DNA of 64,000 bases, from the NCBI RefSeq assembly GCF_900116145.1, contig NZ_FPAB01000006.1, positions 186,001 to 250,000 on the forward strand, written 5' to 3'. The translations under genes were made by a program, and so were the position numbers. Positions 42,301-50,352 of this stretch are shown here, in pieces (the stretch's first letter is position 1; every line of letters begins with the position of its first letter). Source of the DNA: Streptomyces harbinensis. Its GTDB lineage: Bacteria; Actinomycetota; Actinomycetes; Streptomycetales; Streptomycetaceae. Below the pieces are notes generated by a model, which worked only from the letters and a program-made list of their open reading frames with translations, was not told the DNA's origin and did not search any database.

Positions 42301-44218
42301 CCGCCCGCTCGGTCAGCGCCTCGATGGCGGCCCGGGTGTCGTCGAACGCCTCCTCGCGGGAGAGGAACGCCACCGCGCGGCGGCCGGTGGCCGCCAGCGA
42401 CTCGGCCAGCCGCTCGCCGACGGCGGTCAGCGCCGCCAGATCGATGTGCCGCACCTCGCGCAGCGACTCGGTGTGCCCCTGGGCGCGGCGCAGTTCGGTG
42501 AGGACGGTGACCCACTCGGCCGCGCCCTTGGGTGCCTCGCCGCGCGCCCGGCGGATGAGCCGGTCGGCGTCCGCCTGGGCCTCGGCGAGCGCCTCGGCGG
42601 CCCGGGCGCGCTGTTCCTGGACCCGCTGGTACTCGTCGATGACCTGCTCGGCGGTGGCGCGCAGGGTGGCGGTCGGCTCGTCAAGACCGGCCAGGCCGTC
42701 CAGGCCCAGCCAGTGGTACTGGTCGGTGAGCCGGTCGCAGGCGGCGGTGATCGCCTCGAACACGGCGGTGCCGGGAGCGAGTTCGCCCGCCATCCGGGCC
42801 ACGGTGAGCGCGTCCGAGATACCGCGCACCAGCTCGGCGTTGCCGATCCGGGTCAGCGGTCCCTCGTCGAGGGCCGGCGCGGCGGCGGCGTACGCGTCGG
42901 AGGTGAACGGGCTGCGCCACACCTGCACCGGGTGGACCCGGGCCGGCTCGCCGCCCTCGGGGGCCCGGCTGATCGCCAGGGTGCCGTCGTCGAACAGCGC
43001 GTAGCCGTGCGAGGGCAGCGGGTTGGCGACCTCCTTGCGGATCAGGTTGTAGGGCAGCAGGAGGGTGCGGCCGGTGGCCTGGGCGTGGAAGACGTACAGC
43101 ACGTCCTCGCCGTTGGGCGAGCGGATCGCCTTCTCGAACTCCAGGCCCTCGGTGTCGGTGGCCTCGAAGGTGCGGGCGGCGGCGCCGGGCGGGGCGGCGG
43201 CCAGGTAGTAGCCGCCGGGGAAGATGACGCCCTGGTCGTCGGGGAGGGTGCGGCACGCCTTGCCGATGCCGTCGAGCCGCACGACCTCCTGGGTGCGCGG
43301 GTTGAAGACGAGGTAGCGGTGGGTGCTCTCGTTGTACGGCAGGACGCGCAGCAGGATCAGCGGGCCGACGCGGGCGTAGGCGATGTCGGCGTCGGCGAGG
43401 GACTGGAGGGGTTCGTCGACGGGCTCGTGGTGGATGCCGTCGGCGCTCTCGGTGTCGTTCTCGGTCTTGACGGTGAGCCGGCCGCCGACGGTGGCGACGT
43501 ACAGCGTGTCCTCGATGGCCACGTGCGGGTGGGTGCCCAGCACGTGCTGCTCGCGCCCGGTGGCGGTCCAGGTGAAGTCGTACGGGTCGGGGAAGACGTG
43601 GTCGCGTTCGCCCTTGGCGTCCAGGTACTCGGGGCGGCCGTCGGGGTGGACGCGCCAGCGCAGCACGCGGATGTCGGTGAGCCGGTCGCCGGTGCGGAAG
43701 ACGGCGAGCAGCAGTCCGGCGGTCAGCCGCAGCCGCAGCAGCTGGGCCTGCCGGAAGTAGCGGTGCAGGCTCTCGAAGTCGCGCCGGAAGCCGGGGTCGT
43801 CCAGCAGTCCGGGGACGGTCTCGGGCGGGGCGGGCAGGAAGTGGCCGCCGGAGGCGGCGCCTTCGCCGCTGACCCGGTGCAGGGTGAAGACGTCGCCGAC
43901 GGCGGTGGTCTCCTGGCCGGTGCCGCCGGTGGTGCGCGGGTTGTAGCCGGCCAGCAGCGCGCCGCCGACCTGCACGATGTCGCGCGGGACGCTCTCGCGG
44001 TCGGTGCGGACGCGTTCGGTGGCGAGCAGGGCGAGTTCGCTGCCGCCGAAGGTCTCGATCCGGCGGGCGTTGAGCGTCTGCGCGCGGGCCGCCAGCTCGG
44101 TGGCGGCGGCGGACATCCGGGCCCGCAGCACGTCGTAGGTGCCGGCGTCCAGCCGGGTGTCCCCGGCGGTGCGACCGTCCTGGGTGTCGTGGGTGTCCTG
44201 GGTGTCCTGGGTGCTCAC
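39368..44218 (-). CDS. large AAA+ ATPase of the 'DNA repair ATPase' family
   Basis: A 1616-residue protein. The N-terminal half begins with Asp/Thr/Gln repeats and then a conserved region (RRIETFGGSELALLA, VPRDIVQVGGALLAGYN) and a long beta-rich, propeller-like part. The middle (about 500-900) is coiled coil with many Ala/Glu/Arg heptads. The C-terminal MoxR-like AAA+ module has Walker A SPPGYGKTTLM at 1295-1305, Walker B NVFLYLDDIQ near 1360 and a sensor motif in VCMAGNPFTES. Despite the family name I see no DNA-processing motif. It lies downstream of flotillin and YqiJ-like genes on the same strand and may remodel complexes at flotillin-rich membranes. GTG start with a weak ribosome site. 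Confidence 0.75.
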   Translation of the reverse strand: MSTQDTQDTHDTQDGRTAGDTRLDAGTYDVLRARMSAAATELAARAQTLNARRIETFGGSELALLATERVRTDRESVPRDIVQVGGALLAGYNPRTTGGTGQETTAVGDVFTLHRVSGEGAASGGHFLPAPPETVPGLLDDPGFRRDFESLHRYFRQAQLLRLRLTAGLLLAVFRTGDRLTDIRVLRWRVHPDGRPEYLDAKGERDHVFPDPYDFTWTATGREQHVLGTHPHVAIEDTLYVATVGGRLTVKTENDTESADGIHHEPVDEPLQSLADADIAYARVGPLILLRVLPYNESTHRYLVFNPRTQEVVRLDGIGKACRTLPDDQGVIFPGGYYLAAAPPGAAARTFEATDTEGLEFEKAIRSPNGEDVLYVFHAQATGRTLLLPYNLIRKEVANPLPSHGYALFDDGTLAISRAPEGGEPARVHPVQVWRSPFTSDAYAAAAPALDEGPLTRIGNAELVRGISDALTVARMAGELAPGTAVFEAITAACDRLTDQYHWLGLDGLAGLDEPTATLRATAEQVIDEYQRVQEQRARAAEALAEAQADADRLIRRARGEAPKGAAEWVTVLTELRRAQGHTESLREVRHIDLAALTAVGERLAESLAATGRRAVAFLSREEAFDDTRAAIEALTERAAAVDSVAVADPLLTEIGEHADGLRIVTDVIGGLDIADATVRTGLLERIGEVMGAVNRARAVLDGRRRELLESEGRAEFTAEYALLGQAVSGALAAARTPEECDEQLGRLLLQLENLESRFGSFDDFLTRLAAQREEIYETFSARKQAQLDERARHAERLAASAARILSTITRRATALTGLDDINAYFAADPLVERVRATAGELRDIGERVRAEELTGRLKAVRQEAARALRDRTDLFGADGTVRLGRHSFGVNTQPIDLTLVPQDGALSFAVTGTDYRAPVTDPEFAATQDFWDQPLASESPRVYRSEYLAATVLAQGVTGDDEAALLPLVRQTAQAAYDEGYDRGVHDHDAARILAVLLRLREHADLLRYGPGTRAAAQLFWAYGAAEADRRAWTTRAQSLGRARTAFGQVAAVERLSAELTAAIGAFAAERGLPEAPGDSGGYLFEELALATGQAPRFATSAAARALLEDFRTALGTSGAKEFAQDVASLGDDLAARHQLVTAWLAAFTESAGREATDLPEAAVLELCGEEVDHRAVDAPLTAAVDGLLGTHPRVVSGELPLRLDEFLSRTAEFSTHRVPAHRRYVRQRNALLEAERRRLRLDAYRPQVMSAFVRNRLLDEVYLPLIGDNLAKQLGTAGEERRTDSQGLLLLLSPPGYGKTTLMEYVAARLGLVFVKVDGPALGHDTTSLDPAAAPDAAARREVEKLNFGLEMGNNVFLYLDDIQHTSPELLQRFIPLCDAQRRIDGVRIGDGEAVTYDLRGKRFAVCMAGNPFTESGTRFRVPDMLANRADVWNLGDVLSGREELFALSHIENALTANPVLAPLAARERSDVDLLVRLARGDESVTADRLAHPYGAADLEQILSVLRKLLYVQRTTLAVNAAYIASATQDDASRTEPPFRLQGSYRNTNKLAERIVPVMNDAELEALIDDHYLAEAQTLTTGAEANLLKLAELRGRLSEEQRERWEEIKRAYRR

Positions 44219-44371
44219 GTCGTCAACCGTTCCCGTATCCCGTATCCCGTTGCCTACTCCCGATCCACGGGCCCGGTGCGGGGCCCGGTGGCGGTGCCGG
44301 GGTGCCGGGCGGGGCGGCCGGGCCCGGTGCCGTGCACCGGGGCCGCGCGGCCGTCCCCGTCCCTCCCGGCC

Positions 44372-44401
44372 CCGTCCGGGCCGCCGTGGCGGCCCGGACG
44401 G
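44372..44401. terminator. perfect 14-bp hairpin just after the flotillin stop
   Basis: Arms 44372-44385 and 44388-44401 pair perfectly around a two-base centre. It lies six bases past the flotillin stop and 154 bp before the AAA+ gene, so it may partly uncouple the two or protect the upstream mRNA end. Confidence 0.6.
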
Positions 44402-44407
44402 CGGGGC

Positions 44408-46438
44408 CTACTTCTCCAGGGCCACCGTGCCGTTGACCTGCGCGAGGTCGGCGAGCCTGACGTCGCCGAGCCCCTGCGCGGTGACGGCCTTCAGCACGCC
44501 GCGCAGCTGCCCGGTGTGCTCACCGCCGCCCGCGATCAGCGAGCCGAGCAGCCCGGCCAGCGTCAGATCGCGCATGCCGCCCGCGCCGAGGCCGGCGACC
44601 ATCGCGCCCAGGTCCTGGGTGAACGTCGAGCCGTCCTTGTCCAGCCACGGGCCGGCCAGCGTCCGGGCGTGCTCGGAGCCGTTGATGAACCCGTCCAGGC
44701 CCTTGCCGGCGGAGATGGAGCCGATGAGCTTGTCGAAGAAGACGCTGTCGCCGCCCACGATGTCGATCTTGGCGTTCTCCAGCCCGGCGGCCACCAGGGT
44801 GGCCTGCGCCTCGGCGATCTGCCGCTGCACGTCGATGCCGGCGATCCGGACGTCCTTCTCCGCCTCCAGGCGCAGCCGGTACTCCTCGTGCTCCCGGCTG
44901 GCGGAGTCCAGCGCGGCCATGGAGTCGGCCTTGAGCTTGAGGCCATCGGCCTCGGCGGTCATCTTCTCGCGCAGCGCCTCGGCCTCGGCCAGGCCCATCT
45001 CCTTGGCCGCCTCGGCCTCGGCGTGCCGGGTCTTGGCGATGGCGTCGGCCATCCGCTCCTTGACCTCGGCCTCGGCCAGGCCCTCGGCGGAGGTGTCGGC
45101 GCGCTTGCCCTCGGCCAGCCGGATGGCGGCCTGGGCGTCGAGGTCGGCGGACTTCAGCCGCGCCTCGGCGAGGGTCAGTTCCTCCTTGGCCTTGTGGATG
45201 GCCGCGGCCTCGGCGGCCTCGGCCGCCTTGATGTCCTTGACCAGCCGCTCCTGGGCCTCGGCCTCGGCGGCGATGATGAGGGCCTGCCGCTCGCGCTCGG
45301 CCTCCTCGATCGCGCGCAGCTTCTTGATCTCCTCCTCCTGCTGGGCGACGGTCTTCTCGACCGCGATGCGCTCGCGCACCACGTCCGCGATGTCGCGCTT
45401 CTCGCCCTCCAGCTCCTTGTCCTTGGCGATGCGCTGGAGTTCGGTCTCCCGCTCGCGGGCGATGACCTCCAGCAGCCGGTCCTTCTCGATCCGCTCGTTC
45501 TCGATGGCGACGACGCGGTCGCGGTTGAGCTTGGCGACGGCGACCTCGCGCTCGCGGTTCTCGTTCTGCACGCCGAGGGCTTCCTCGGTCTTCAGGTGCG
45601 CGGTCTGCGCGCGCAGCCGCTCCTCGGCCTGGACGCGGGCGGTCTCGGCCTCCTCGCGGGCGCGGACGGACTCGATCTCGCGGTGCTGCTTGATCTCGGC
45701 GTCGGCCTGGCGGCGCTCCAGTTCCAGAACGGCCTCGCGGGCGTCGACGTTCTGCCGGGTGATCTCCTTCTCCTCGTTCCGGCGGAACTCGTTGGTGAGG
45801 ACGTTCTGCTCGGCCGTCAGCTCGGTGATCTTCCGGATGCCCTGGGCGTCCAGGATGTTGTCCTTGTCGAGCTGGGAGAGCGGCGTCTGCTCCAGGTAGT
45901 CGATCGCCGCGTCCTCCAGGCTGTAGCCGTTGAGGTCGGTGCCGATGACGGCGATGATCCGGTCGCGGAACTCGTCGCGCTTGGTGTACAGGTCGGCGAA
46001 GTCCAGCTGCTTGCCGACGGTCTTGAGCGCCTCGGAGAACTTGGCGTTGAACAGTTCCTGGAGGGTCTCGCGGTCGCTGGCGCGCTCGGTGCCGATGGCC
46101 TGCGCCACCTTGATGACGTCCTGGACGGTCTTGTTGACCCGCACGAAGAAGGAGATGCGGATGTCGGCGCGGATGTTGTCCTGGCAGATGAGACCGTCGC
46201 GTCCGGTCCGGCCGATCTCGATGGCCTTCACGGAGATGTCCATGGTCTCGGCGCGGTGCAGTACGGGGAGCACCACGGCGCCGGTGAAGGTCACATCGAC
46301 CTTGCGCACCTTGGAGATGATGAGCGCCTTGCCCTGCTCCACCTTGCGGAAGAGCCGGCTGAGCATGAAGACGACGGCGATGATGATGATCAGCCCGGTG
46401 GCGATGAGCACGCCGAGGCTGGTTCCTATCGTGTCCAT
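44408..46438 (-). CDS. flotillin-like SPFH/band-7 protein (YqiK type)
   Basis: Flotillins scaffold ordered membrane domains. This 676-residue protein has one N-terminal helix (about residues 8-30), an SPFH domain (about 31-200, VEQGKALIISKVRKVDVTF through FADLYTKRDEFRDRI), then over 300 residues of coiled coil with flotillin-type Glu-Ala repeats (EAEAEAAKEM, EIEHR-like blocks), and a short globular C-terminus with Gly/Ala-rich oligomerisation segment. The ATG at 46438 has GAGGGG about eleven bases upstream. It lies 121 bp downstream of a YqiJ-like gene, reproducing the yqiJ-yqiK pair, and upstream of the AAA+ gene. Confidence 0.85.
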   Translation of the reverse strand: MDTIGTSLGVLIATGLIIIIAVVFMLSRLFRKVEQGKALIISKVRKVDVTFTGAVVLPVLHRAETMDISVKAIEIGRTGRDGLICQDNIRADIRISFFVRVNKTVQDVIKVAQAIGTERASDRETLQELFNAKFSEALKTVGKQLDFADLYTKRDEFRDRIIAVIGTDLNGYSLEDAAIDYLEQTPLSQLDKDNILDAQGIRKITELTAEQNVLTNEFRRNEEKEITRQNVDAREAVLELERRQADAEIKQHREIESVRAREEAETARVQAEERLRAQTAHLKTEEALGVQNENREREVAVAKLNRDRVVAIENERIEKDRLLEVIARERETELQRIAKDKELEGEKRDIADVVRERIAVEKTVAQQEEEIKKLRAIEEAERERQALIIAAEAEAQERLVKDIKAAEAAEAAAIHKAKEELTLAEARLKSADLDAQAAIRLAEGKRADTSAEGLAEAEVKERMADAIAKTRHAEAEAAKEMGLAEAEALREKMTAEADGLKLKADSMAALDSASREHEEYRLRLEAEKDVRIAGIDVQRQIAEAQATLVAAGLENAKIDIVGGDSVFFDKLIGSISAGKGLDGFINGSEHARTLAGPWLDKDGSTFTQDLGAMVAGLGAGGMRDLTLAGLLGSLIAGGGEHTGQLRGVLKAVTAQGLGDVRLADLAQVNGTVALEK

Positions 46439-46559
46439 CCGGTGGTGAACCCCTCGTGTCGGTCGAGAAGATGTGCTGCTGAAGAAGGAGATGCGGTGAA
46501 GACCGCGGGGCGCGCGGGTGCGCCGGTCGGGGGGCGGTGCCGTTGTGGGGTGGACGCGC

Positions 46560-47210
46560 TCAGCGCGGCAACTGGTTCTCGAAGTGGCCGGTCGCCGGGC
46601 CGGCGTCGTACGGCGCCACCCAGAAGATTTCGCGTTCGGGTTCGTAGCCGAAGATGAGCGCCCGGCTGCCGGCCCCGAGGTCGGCACCCTCGGGCCCTTC
46701 GGCGCGTACCTGGACGATGGCGGTGCCGCCGTCCTCGGCGGTGACCTCGGCCTGGCCGAAGTCGGCGGTGACGCGGCTGGTGCGCACGACGCACACCTTG
46801 CCGACGAAGTCCTCGCGCAGCGCGCCGGTCTCGGTGGGGAAGACCCGGCGCAGCGGCAGCACGAGCAGCCGTGCGACGCCCCAGCCGGCCACGAGCGCCA
46901 CCGGAACGGTGGCGATGCGCGCGGCGGTGGCGTCGAGCAGTTCGGTGCCGGCCATGGCGGTGAACCAGGCGACGGCGATGAGCAGGGAGAGCGGGATCGC
47001 GGCGGGCACACCGCTCAGTCCGAGCAGGGCCATGACACCCGTGAAGCCGCCGACGCCGTCACCGCCGTCCCCACCGGCGTCGCCGCCCTCGGCGACGGAG
47101 CCGCCGACGCCGAAGAGCACGCCGAAGGTCCAGTAGAGCAGCACCACGGCGAGGGGGAAGGTGAAGATCACAGCCGGAAATGCCATGGCCGTCGTGAAGA
47201 AGTCCCCCAT
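46560..47210 (-). CDS. YqiJ-like membrane protein with C-terminal OB fold (NfeD-like)
   Basis: A 216-residue inner membrane protein with helices at about residues 8-35, 55-85 and 95-125, and a C-terminal soluble domain (LREDFVGKVCVVRTSRVTADFGQAEV) like the OB fold of NfeD/YqiJ proteins, which pair with SPFH proteins. A Gly/Asp-rich loop separates the first two helices. First gene of the flotillin operon. The ATG at 47210 has only a weak AGAAG directly upstream. It faces nhaA across a 396-bp divergent spacer. Confidence 0.75.
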   Translation of the reverse strand: MGDFFTTAMAFPAVIFTFPLAVVLLYWTFGVLFGVGGSVAEGGDAGGDGGDGVGGFTGVMALLGLSGVPAAIPLSLLIAVAWFTAMAGTELLDATAARIATVPVALVAGWGVARLLVLPLRRVFPTETGALREDFVGKVCVVRTSRVTADFGQAEVTAEDGGTAIVQVRAEGPEGADLGAGSRALIFGYEPEREIFWVAPYDAGPATGHFENQLPR

Positions 47211-47606
47211 CTTCTGACCCCCCTATGGCGATATTGACATTATTTATACGCGACGAACGTTCGAACCGGTACCCCGGGGGGTATCCGGCGTCATCACGCT
47301 CCGGACATATACGGACATCGAGCGCATCCGGCGGCCGACCGTTCGACGTGACCGGGCTCACCCACCTAGACACCGGATCGCCGGGAACGGTTTCGGTGCA
47401 GTCGTGATTTCCTGCCCGATCCGGCCCCGATGCCCGGCACGCACCCCTCTCGACACCCGCCACGGGCGATGTGATCATCGTCACCGGCGAGACGGCCGTC
47501 ATGGAGGCCGACGGGGATCTGGGTTAGCTTTGCGGTCAGGTGTGCCGGGAAGTCTGGTCGGCGATGTGCAAGCATTTGTCCGTTTCCCGTGCCCCCGGAG
47601 GCCTTC
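47211..47606. other. 396-bp divergent intergenic region with AT-rich patch and palindromes
   Basis: No gene is seen here. Bases 47228-47250 are strikingly AT-rich for this genome (contain TTGACA and, on the minus strand, TATAAAT), then CGAACGTTCG (47254-47263) and a GGTACCCC/GGGGTATCC-type dyad (47269-47287) follow. The patch lies 20-80 bp upstream of the YqiJ start and is the likely promoter/operator of the flotillin operon. The nhaA promoter should lie in the right half, but no clear hexamers stand out there. Confidence 0.5.
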
Positions 47607-48830
47607 ATGACCACCGCACCCCCACAGAACGACACCACCCGCGACCGCCGTTCCCTGGCGGAGTTCCTGCGGCTGGAGGTCACCGGTGGTCTGGTTCTGC
47701 TCGTCGCCGCGCTGCTGGCGCTGATCCTGGCGAACTCGCCGCTCAGTGACACCTACACCTCGGTGCGCGACCATCACCTCGACATCCCCTGGCTCGGCCT
47801 GAACCTCTCCATCGGCCACTGGGCCTCGGACGGACTGCTGGCCGTCTTCTTCTTCATCGCCGGTATCGAACTCAAACGGGAACTCGTCGTCGGCCAGCTG
47901 CGCAAACCGGCCGCCGCCGCCCTGCCCGTGGTCGCCGCGATCGGCGGCATGGCGGTCCCCGCCCTCATCTATGTGACGGTCAACGGCCTCCAGGGCGGCT
48001 CCATGGACGGCTGGGCCGTACCGATGGCCACCGACATCGCCTTCGCGCTCGGCGTCCTCGCCGTCGTCGGCCGCCGGCTCCCCTCCGCGCTGCGCACCTT
48101 CCTGCTGACCCTCGCCATCGTCGACGACCTCATCGCCATCATCATCATCGCGGTGTTCTTCGCCTCCGGCCTCAACCTGTGGGCGCTGCTCGGCTCCCTC
48201 GCCGGCCTCGCCCTCTTCGGCTTCCTGCACCACCGGGGCGTCGGCGGCTGGTACCTCTACGTGCCCCTCGCCCTGATCATCTGGGGCCTGATGTACAACA
48301 GCGGGGTGCACGCCACCATCGCCGGTGTCGCCATCGGCATGCTGCTGCGCACCACCGCCGAGCCGGGCGAGAGCCAGGCGCCGGCCGAGCACATCGGCCA
48401 CCTGGTGCACCCGTGGTCGGCGGGGCTGTGCGTGCCGCTGTTCGCGCTGTTCGCCGCCGGGGTCGCCGTGTCCGGGGACACCTTCGCCGACATGATCCAC
48501 GAACCGGAGGCGCTGGGCGTCACCCTGGGCCTGGTCCTCGGCAAGATCATCGGCATCTTCGGCGCCACCTGGCTCGTCGCCACCTTCACCAAGGCGACTC
48601 TCCACCCGACCCTGAAGTGGCCCGACATCTTCGGCGCCGCGATGCTCGCCGGCATCGGCTTCACCGTCTCGCTGCTGATCGCGGAACTCGCCTTCGCGGG
48701 CACCCCGCACCTGGAGGAGCACGTCAAGGTCGCCGTCCTGCTCGGCTCGCTGATCGCCGCCGTGAGCGCCTCCGTCCTGCTCACCGCACGCGGCCGGGCC
48801 CACGAGCGGGCCGGCACCTCGCTCGACTGA
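47607..48830 (+). CDS. nhaA: Na+/H+ antiporter NhaA
   Basis: NhaA exchanges sodium or lithium for protons in salt and pH balance. The 407-residue protein has about twelve membrane helices. The conserved ion-binding aspartates are in TLAIVDDLIAI, and the other signatures FFFIAGIELKRE and PMATDIAFALGVLA are present. The ATG at 47607 has GGAGG five bases upstream; an ATG 18 bases earlier is disfavoured. The C-terminal tail has a short basic end. No accessory genes are nearby. Confidence 0.93.
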   Translation: MTTAPPQNDTTRDRRSLAEFLRLEVTGGLVLLVAALLALILANSPLSDTYTSVRDHHLDIPWLGLNLSIGHWASDGLLAVFFFIAGIELKRELVVGQLRKPAAAALPVVAAIGGMAVPALIYVTVNGLQGGSMDGWAVPMATDIAFALGVLAVVGRRLPSALRTFLLTLAIVDDLIAIIIIAVFFASGLNLWALLGSLAGLALFGFLHHRGVGGWYLYVPLALIIWGLMYNSGVHATIAGVAIGMLLRTTAEPGESQAPAEHIGHLVHPWSAGLCVPLFALFAAGVAVSGDTFADMIHEPEALGVTLGLVLGKIIGIFGATWLVATFTKATLHPTLKWPDIFGAAMLAGIGFTVSLLIAELAFAGTPHLEEHVKVAVLLGSLIAAVSASVLLTARGRAHERAGTSLD

Positions 48831-48836
48831 GCCCGG

Positions 48837-48898
48837 TCCGGACCGTACGTACGCGGGCCGTCCGGATACGGTCGCGGCTTCCGGACGGTACGTACGCG
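48837..48898. repeat. near-identical 18-bp direct repeats with CGTACGTACG-like cores
   Basis: Copies at 48838-48855 and 48881-48898 differ at one base and each contains the self-complementary GTACGTAC. They lie just after nhaA and before the terminator. Their role is unknown. Confidence 0.5.
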
Positions 48899-48929
48899 TG
48901 GCGCCGCGCCGTCCCTCCCCAGCCCCCGG

Positions 48930-48956
48930 CGCCCGGGGCCACACCGGCCCCGGGCG
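48930..48956. terminator. bidirectional hairpin terminator
   Basis: Perfect 11-bp arms CGCCCGGGGCC and GGCCCCGGGCG with a 5-base loop end exactly at the stop codon of the minus-strand PHP gene and lie 100 bp past nhaA. Confidence 0.65.
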
Positions 48957-50198
48957 TCACTGGCACAGGGCCAGTACCTCGTTGCCGTGGCCCTCCAGCC
49001 GGAACGGGCCGGCCGGCACGCCCACCGGTGCCCGCAGCACCGCCCGCTCCCCCGTCACCAGCTGCCGCGCCCCGTCCGGGCGCACCAGCACGGTGCCCGC
49101 CGCCCGCAGGGCCAGCAGGTCGTCCCCGGTGCGCAGCAGCAGCGGGGCGCGCGGCCCGCCCGCGTGCACGGCGGTCCGGCCGGCCGCGAGCGCGGCGAGG
49201 ATCGCGCGCGGGCTGTCGTCCTCGGCCAGCACCCAGGTGGTCGGCGAGCCGGGCGGGGGCCGTTCGCCGCCGGGCCGGTGGAAGTCGCTGCCGCCGATGG
49301 CGATGACGTCCGGCCGCCAGGCCAGCGCCCAGGCCAGCGGCGCACCGTGCGTGCGATCGCGCCAGGTCGGGTGCCACAGCTCCACGTGCCGGGGCCGGCG
49401 GCGCGGCTCCAGCGGCTGCCGCCAGGCGCAGTCGGTGGCCAGCGGGTGGTTGACGGACAGGACGCCGCCGCGCCGTTCGATCTGCGCGCCCCAGGTGTCG
49501 GCGGGCTCCCGGAAGTCCACCCAGCCGGTGTCGCCGAAGACGCCTGCGTGCCCGAGGTCGGTGGTGACCTCCTGCCCGGGGACCAGCGTGATGCCGTACC
49601 GGGCGCCCACGGCGGGGAGTTCGGCGTGGTGGGAGACGGTGTTGTGGTCGGTGACGGCGAGGAAGTCCAGGCCCCGGGTGACGGCGAGGGCCGCCAGTTC
49701 GGAGACGGTGAGCGCGCCGTCGCTGTGCACGGTGTGCGCGTGGAAGTCGCCGGCCAGCCAGCGCATCCCGTCCACCGGCGGCAGCGCCGGGCGCGGCGGC
49801 CGGACCGGCGGCGCGGGCGGCGCGGCCTGCGCGGGCGGTACGGGGCGGCGGCCGGTGATGACCACCCGCAGGGTGTACGGCACCCCCCGGGGCGGTACCC
49901 GGTGCAGCCGCAGCAGCACGTGCCACAGCCCGGGCTCGGGCGCGCCGGGCAGATAGCCGGGCGTGGCCCAGTCCTCGGCCACCGTGAAGCTCTCCCGGGC
50001 GCCGCCCGACCAGCCGCGGAACCCGCCGGGGCCCCAGCAGCCGAGATCGAGGACGCCACCGCCGTCCCGGTCGTAGGCCAGCTCCACCCGGACCCCGGCC
50101 ACGCCGCGCGGCACCTCGAACGGCAGCCGCCGCACCTCCTCGGCCAGCCGGTCCTCCGGACTCCAGCGGCCCCGGTGCACCACCTCGCTCAACCCCAC
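48957..50198 (-). CDS. PHP-domain metallohydrolase (CehA/McbA-like)
   Basis: A 413-residue protein. The C-terminal part (about residues 165-350) is a PHP domain with all metal-binding signatures: GDFHAHTVHSDG, VTDHN, GQEVTT, NHPL and GGSDFHRP. Such domains hydrolyse phosphate esters, including in nucleotides, through a tri-metal centre. The N-terminal 150 residues form a beta-sandwich that may bind a carbohydrate or membrane lipid. A Pro/Ala-rich linker (about 145-165) joins them. I chose the GTG at 50198 because GGGAGG lies five bases upstream; the one at 50210 has none. Substrate unknown. Confidence 0.8.
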   Translation of the reverse strand: MGLSEVVHRGRWSPEDRLAEEVRRLPFEVPRGVAGVRVELAYDRDGGGVLDLGCWGPGGFRGWSGGARESFTVAEDWATPGYLPGAPEPGLWHVLLRLHRVPPRGVPYTLRVVITGRRPVPPAQAAPPAPPVRPPRPALPPVDGMRWLAGDFHAHTVHSDGALTVSELAALAVTRGLDFLAVTDHNTVSHHAELPAVGARYGITLVPGQEVTTDLGHAGVFGDTGWVDFREPADTWGAQIERRGGVLSVNHPLATDCAWRQPLEPRRRPRHVELWHPTWRDRTHGAPLAWALAWRPDVIAIGGSDFHRPGGERPPPGSPTTWVLAEDDSPRAILAALAAGRTAVHAGGPRAPLLLRTGDDLLALRAAGTVLVRPDGARQLVTGERAVLRAPVGVPAGPFRLEGHGNEVLALCQ

Positions 50199-50241
50199 GC
50201 CACCTCCCACTCACCAGCGTCCCCCCATCCGCGCCCGCGCA

Positions 50242-50263
50242 CCACCCCGCCGGTGGCGGGTGG
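50242..50263. terminator. weak hairpin after the inositol ABC operon
   Basis: CCACCCCGCC pairs with GGCGGGTGG with one bulged base, about 90 bp past the last gene of the minus-strand operon. A likely but imperfect terminator. Confidence 0.3.
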
Positions 50264-50352
50264 GGCGGGTGGGGCGCTCTGCCCGGAAAGGCAGCCCCGC
50301 GGCCGGTGCCACCGACGACGGCATCACCTACGGGCGGCTCTGCGGGCAGCAC

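Noticed and set aside
39500..46657. A 2385-codon open frame on the plus strand opposite the ATPase and flotillin genes
   Set aside because: It is antisense to two well-supported proteins. Its translation is low-complexity Gly/Val/Arg/Leu, as expected from the GC-rich codon pattern of the real genes.
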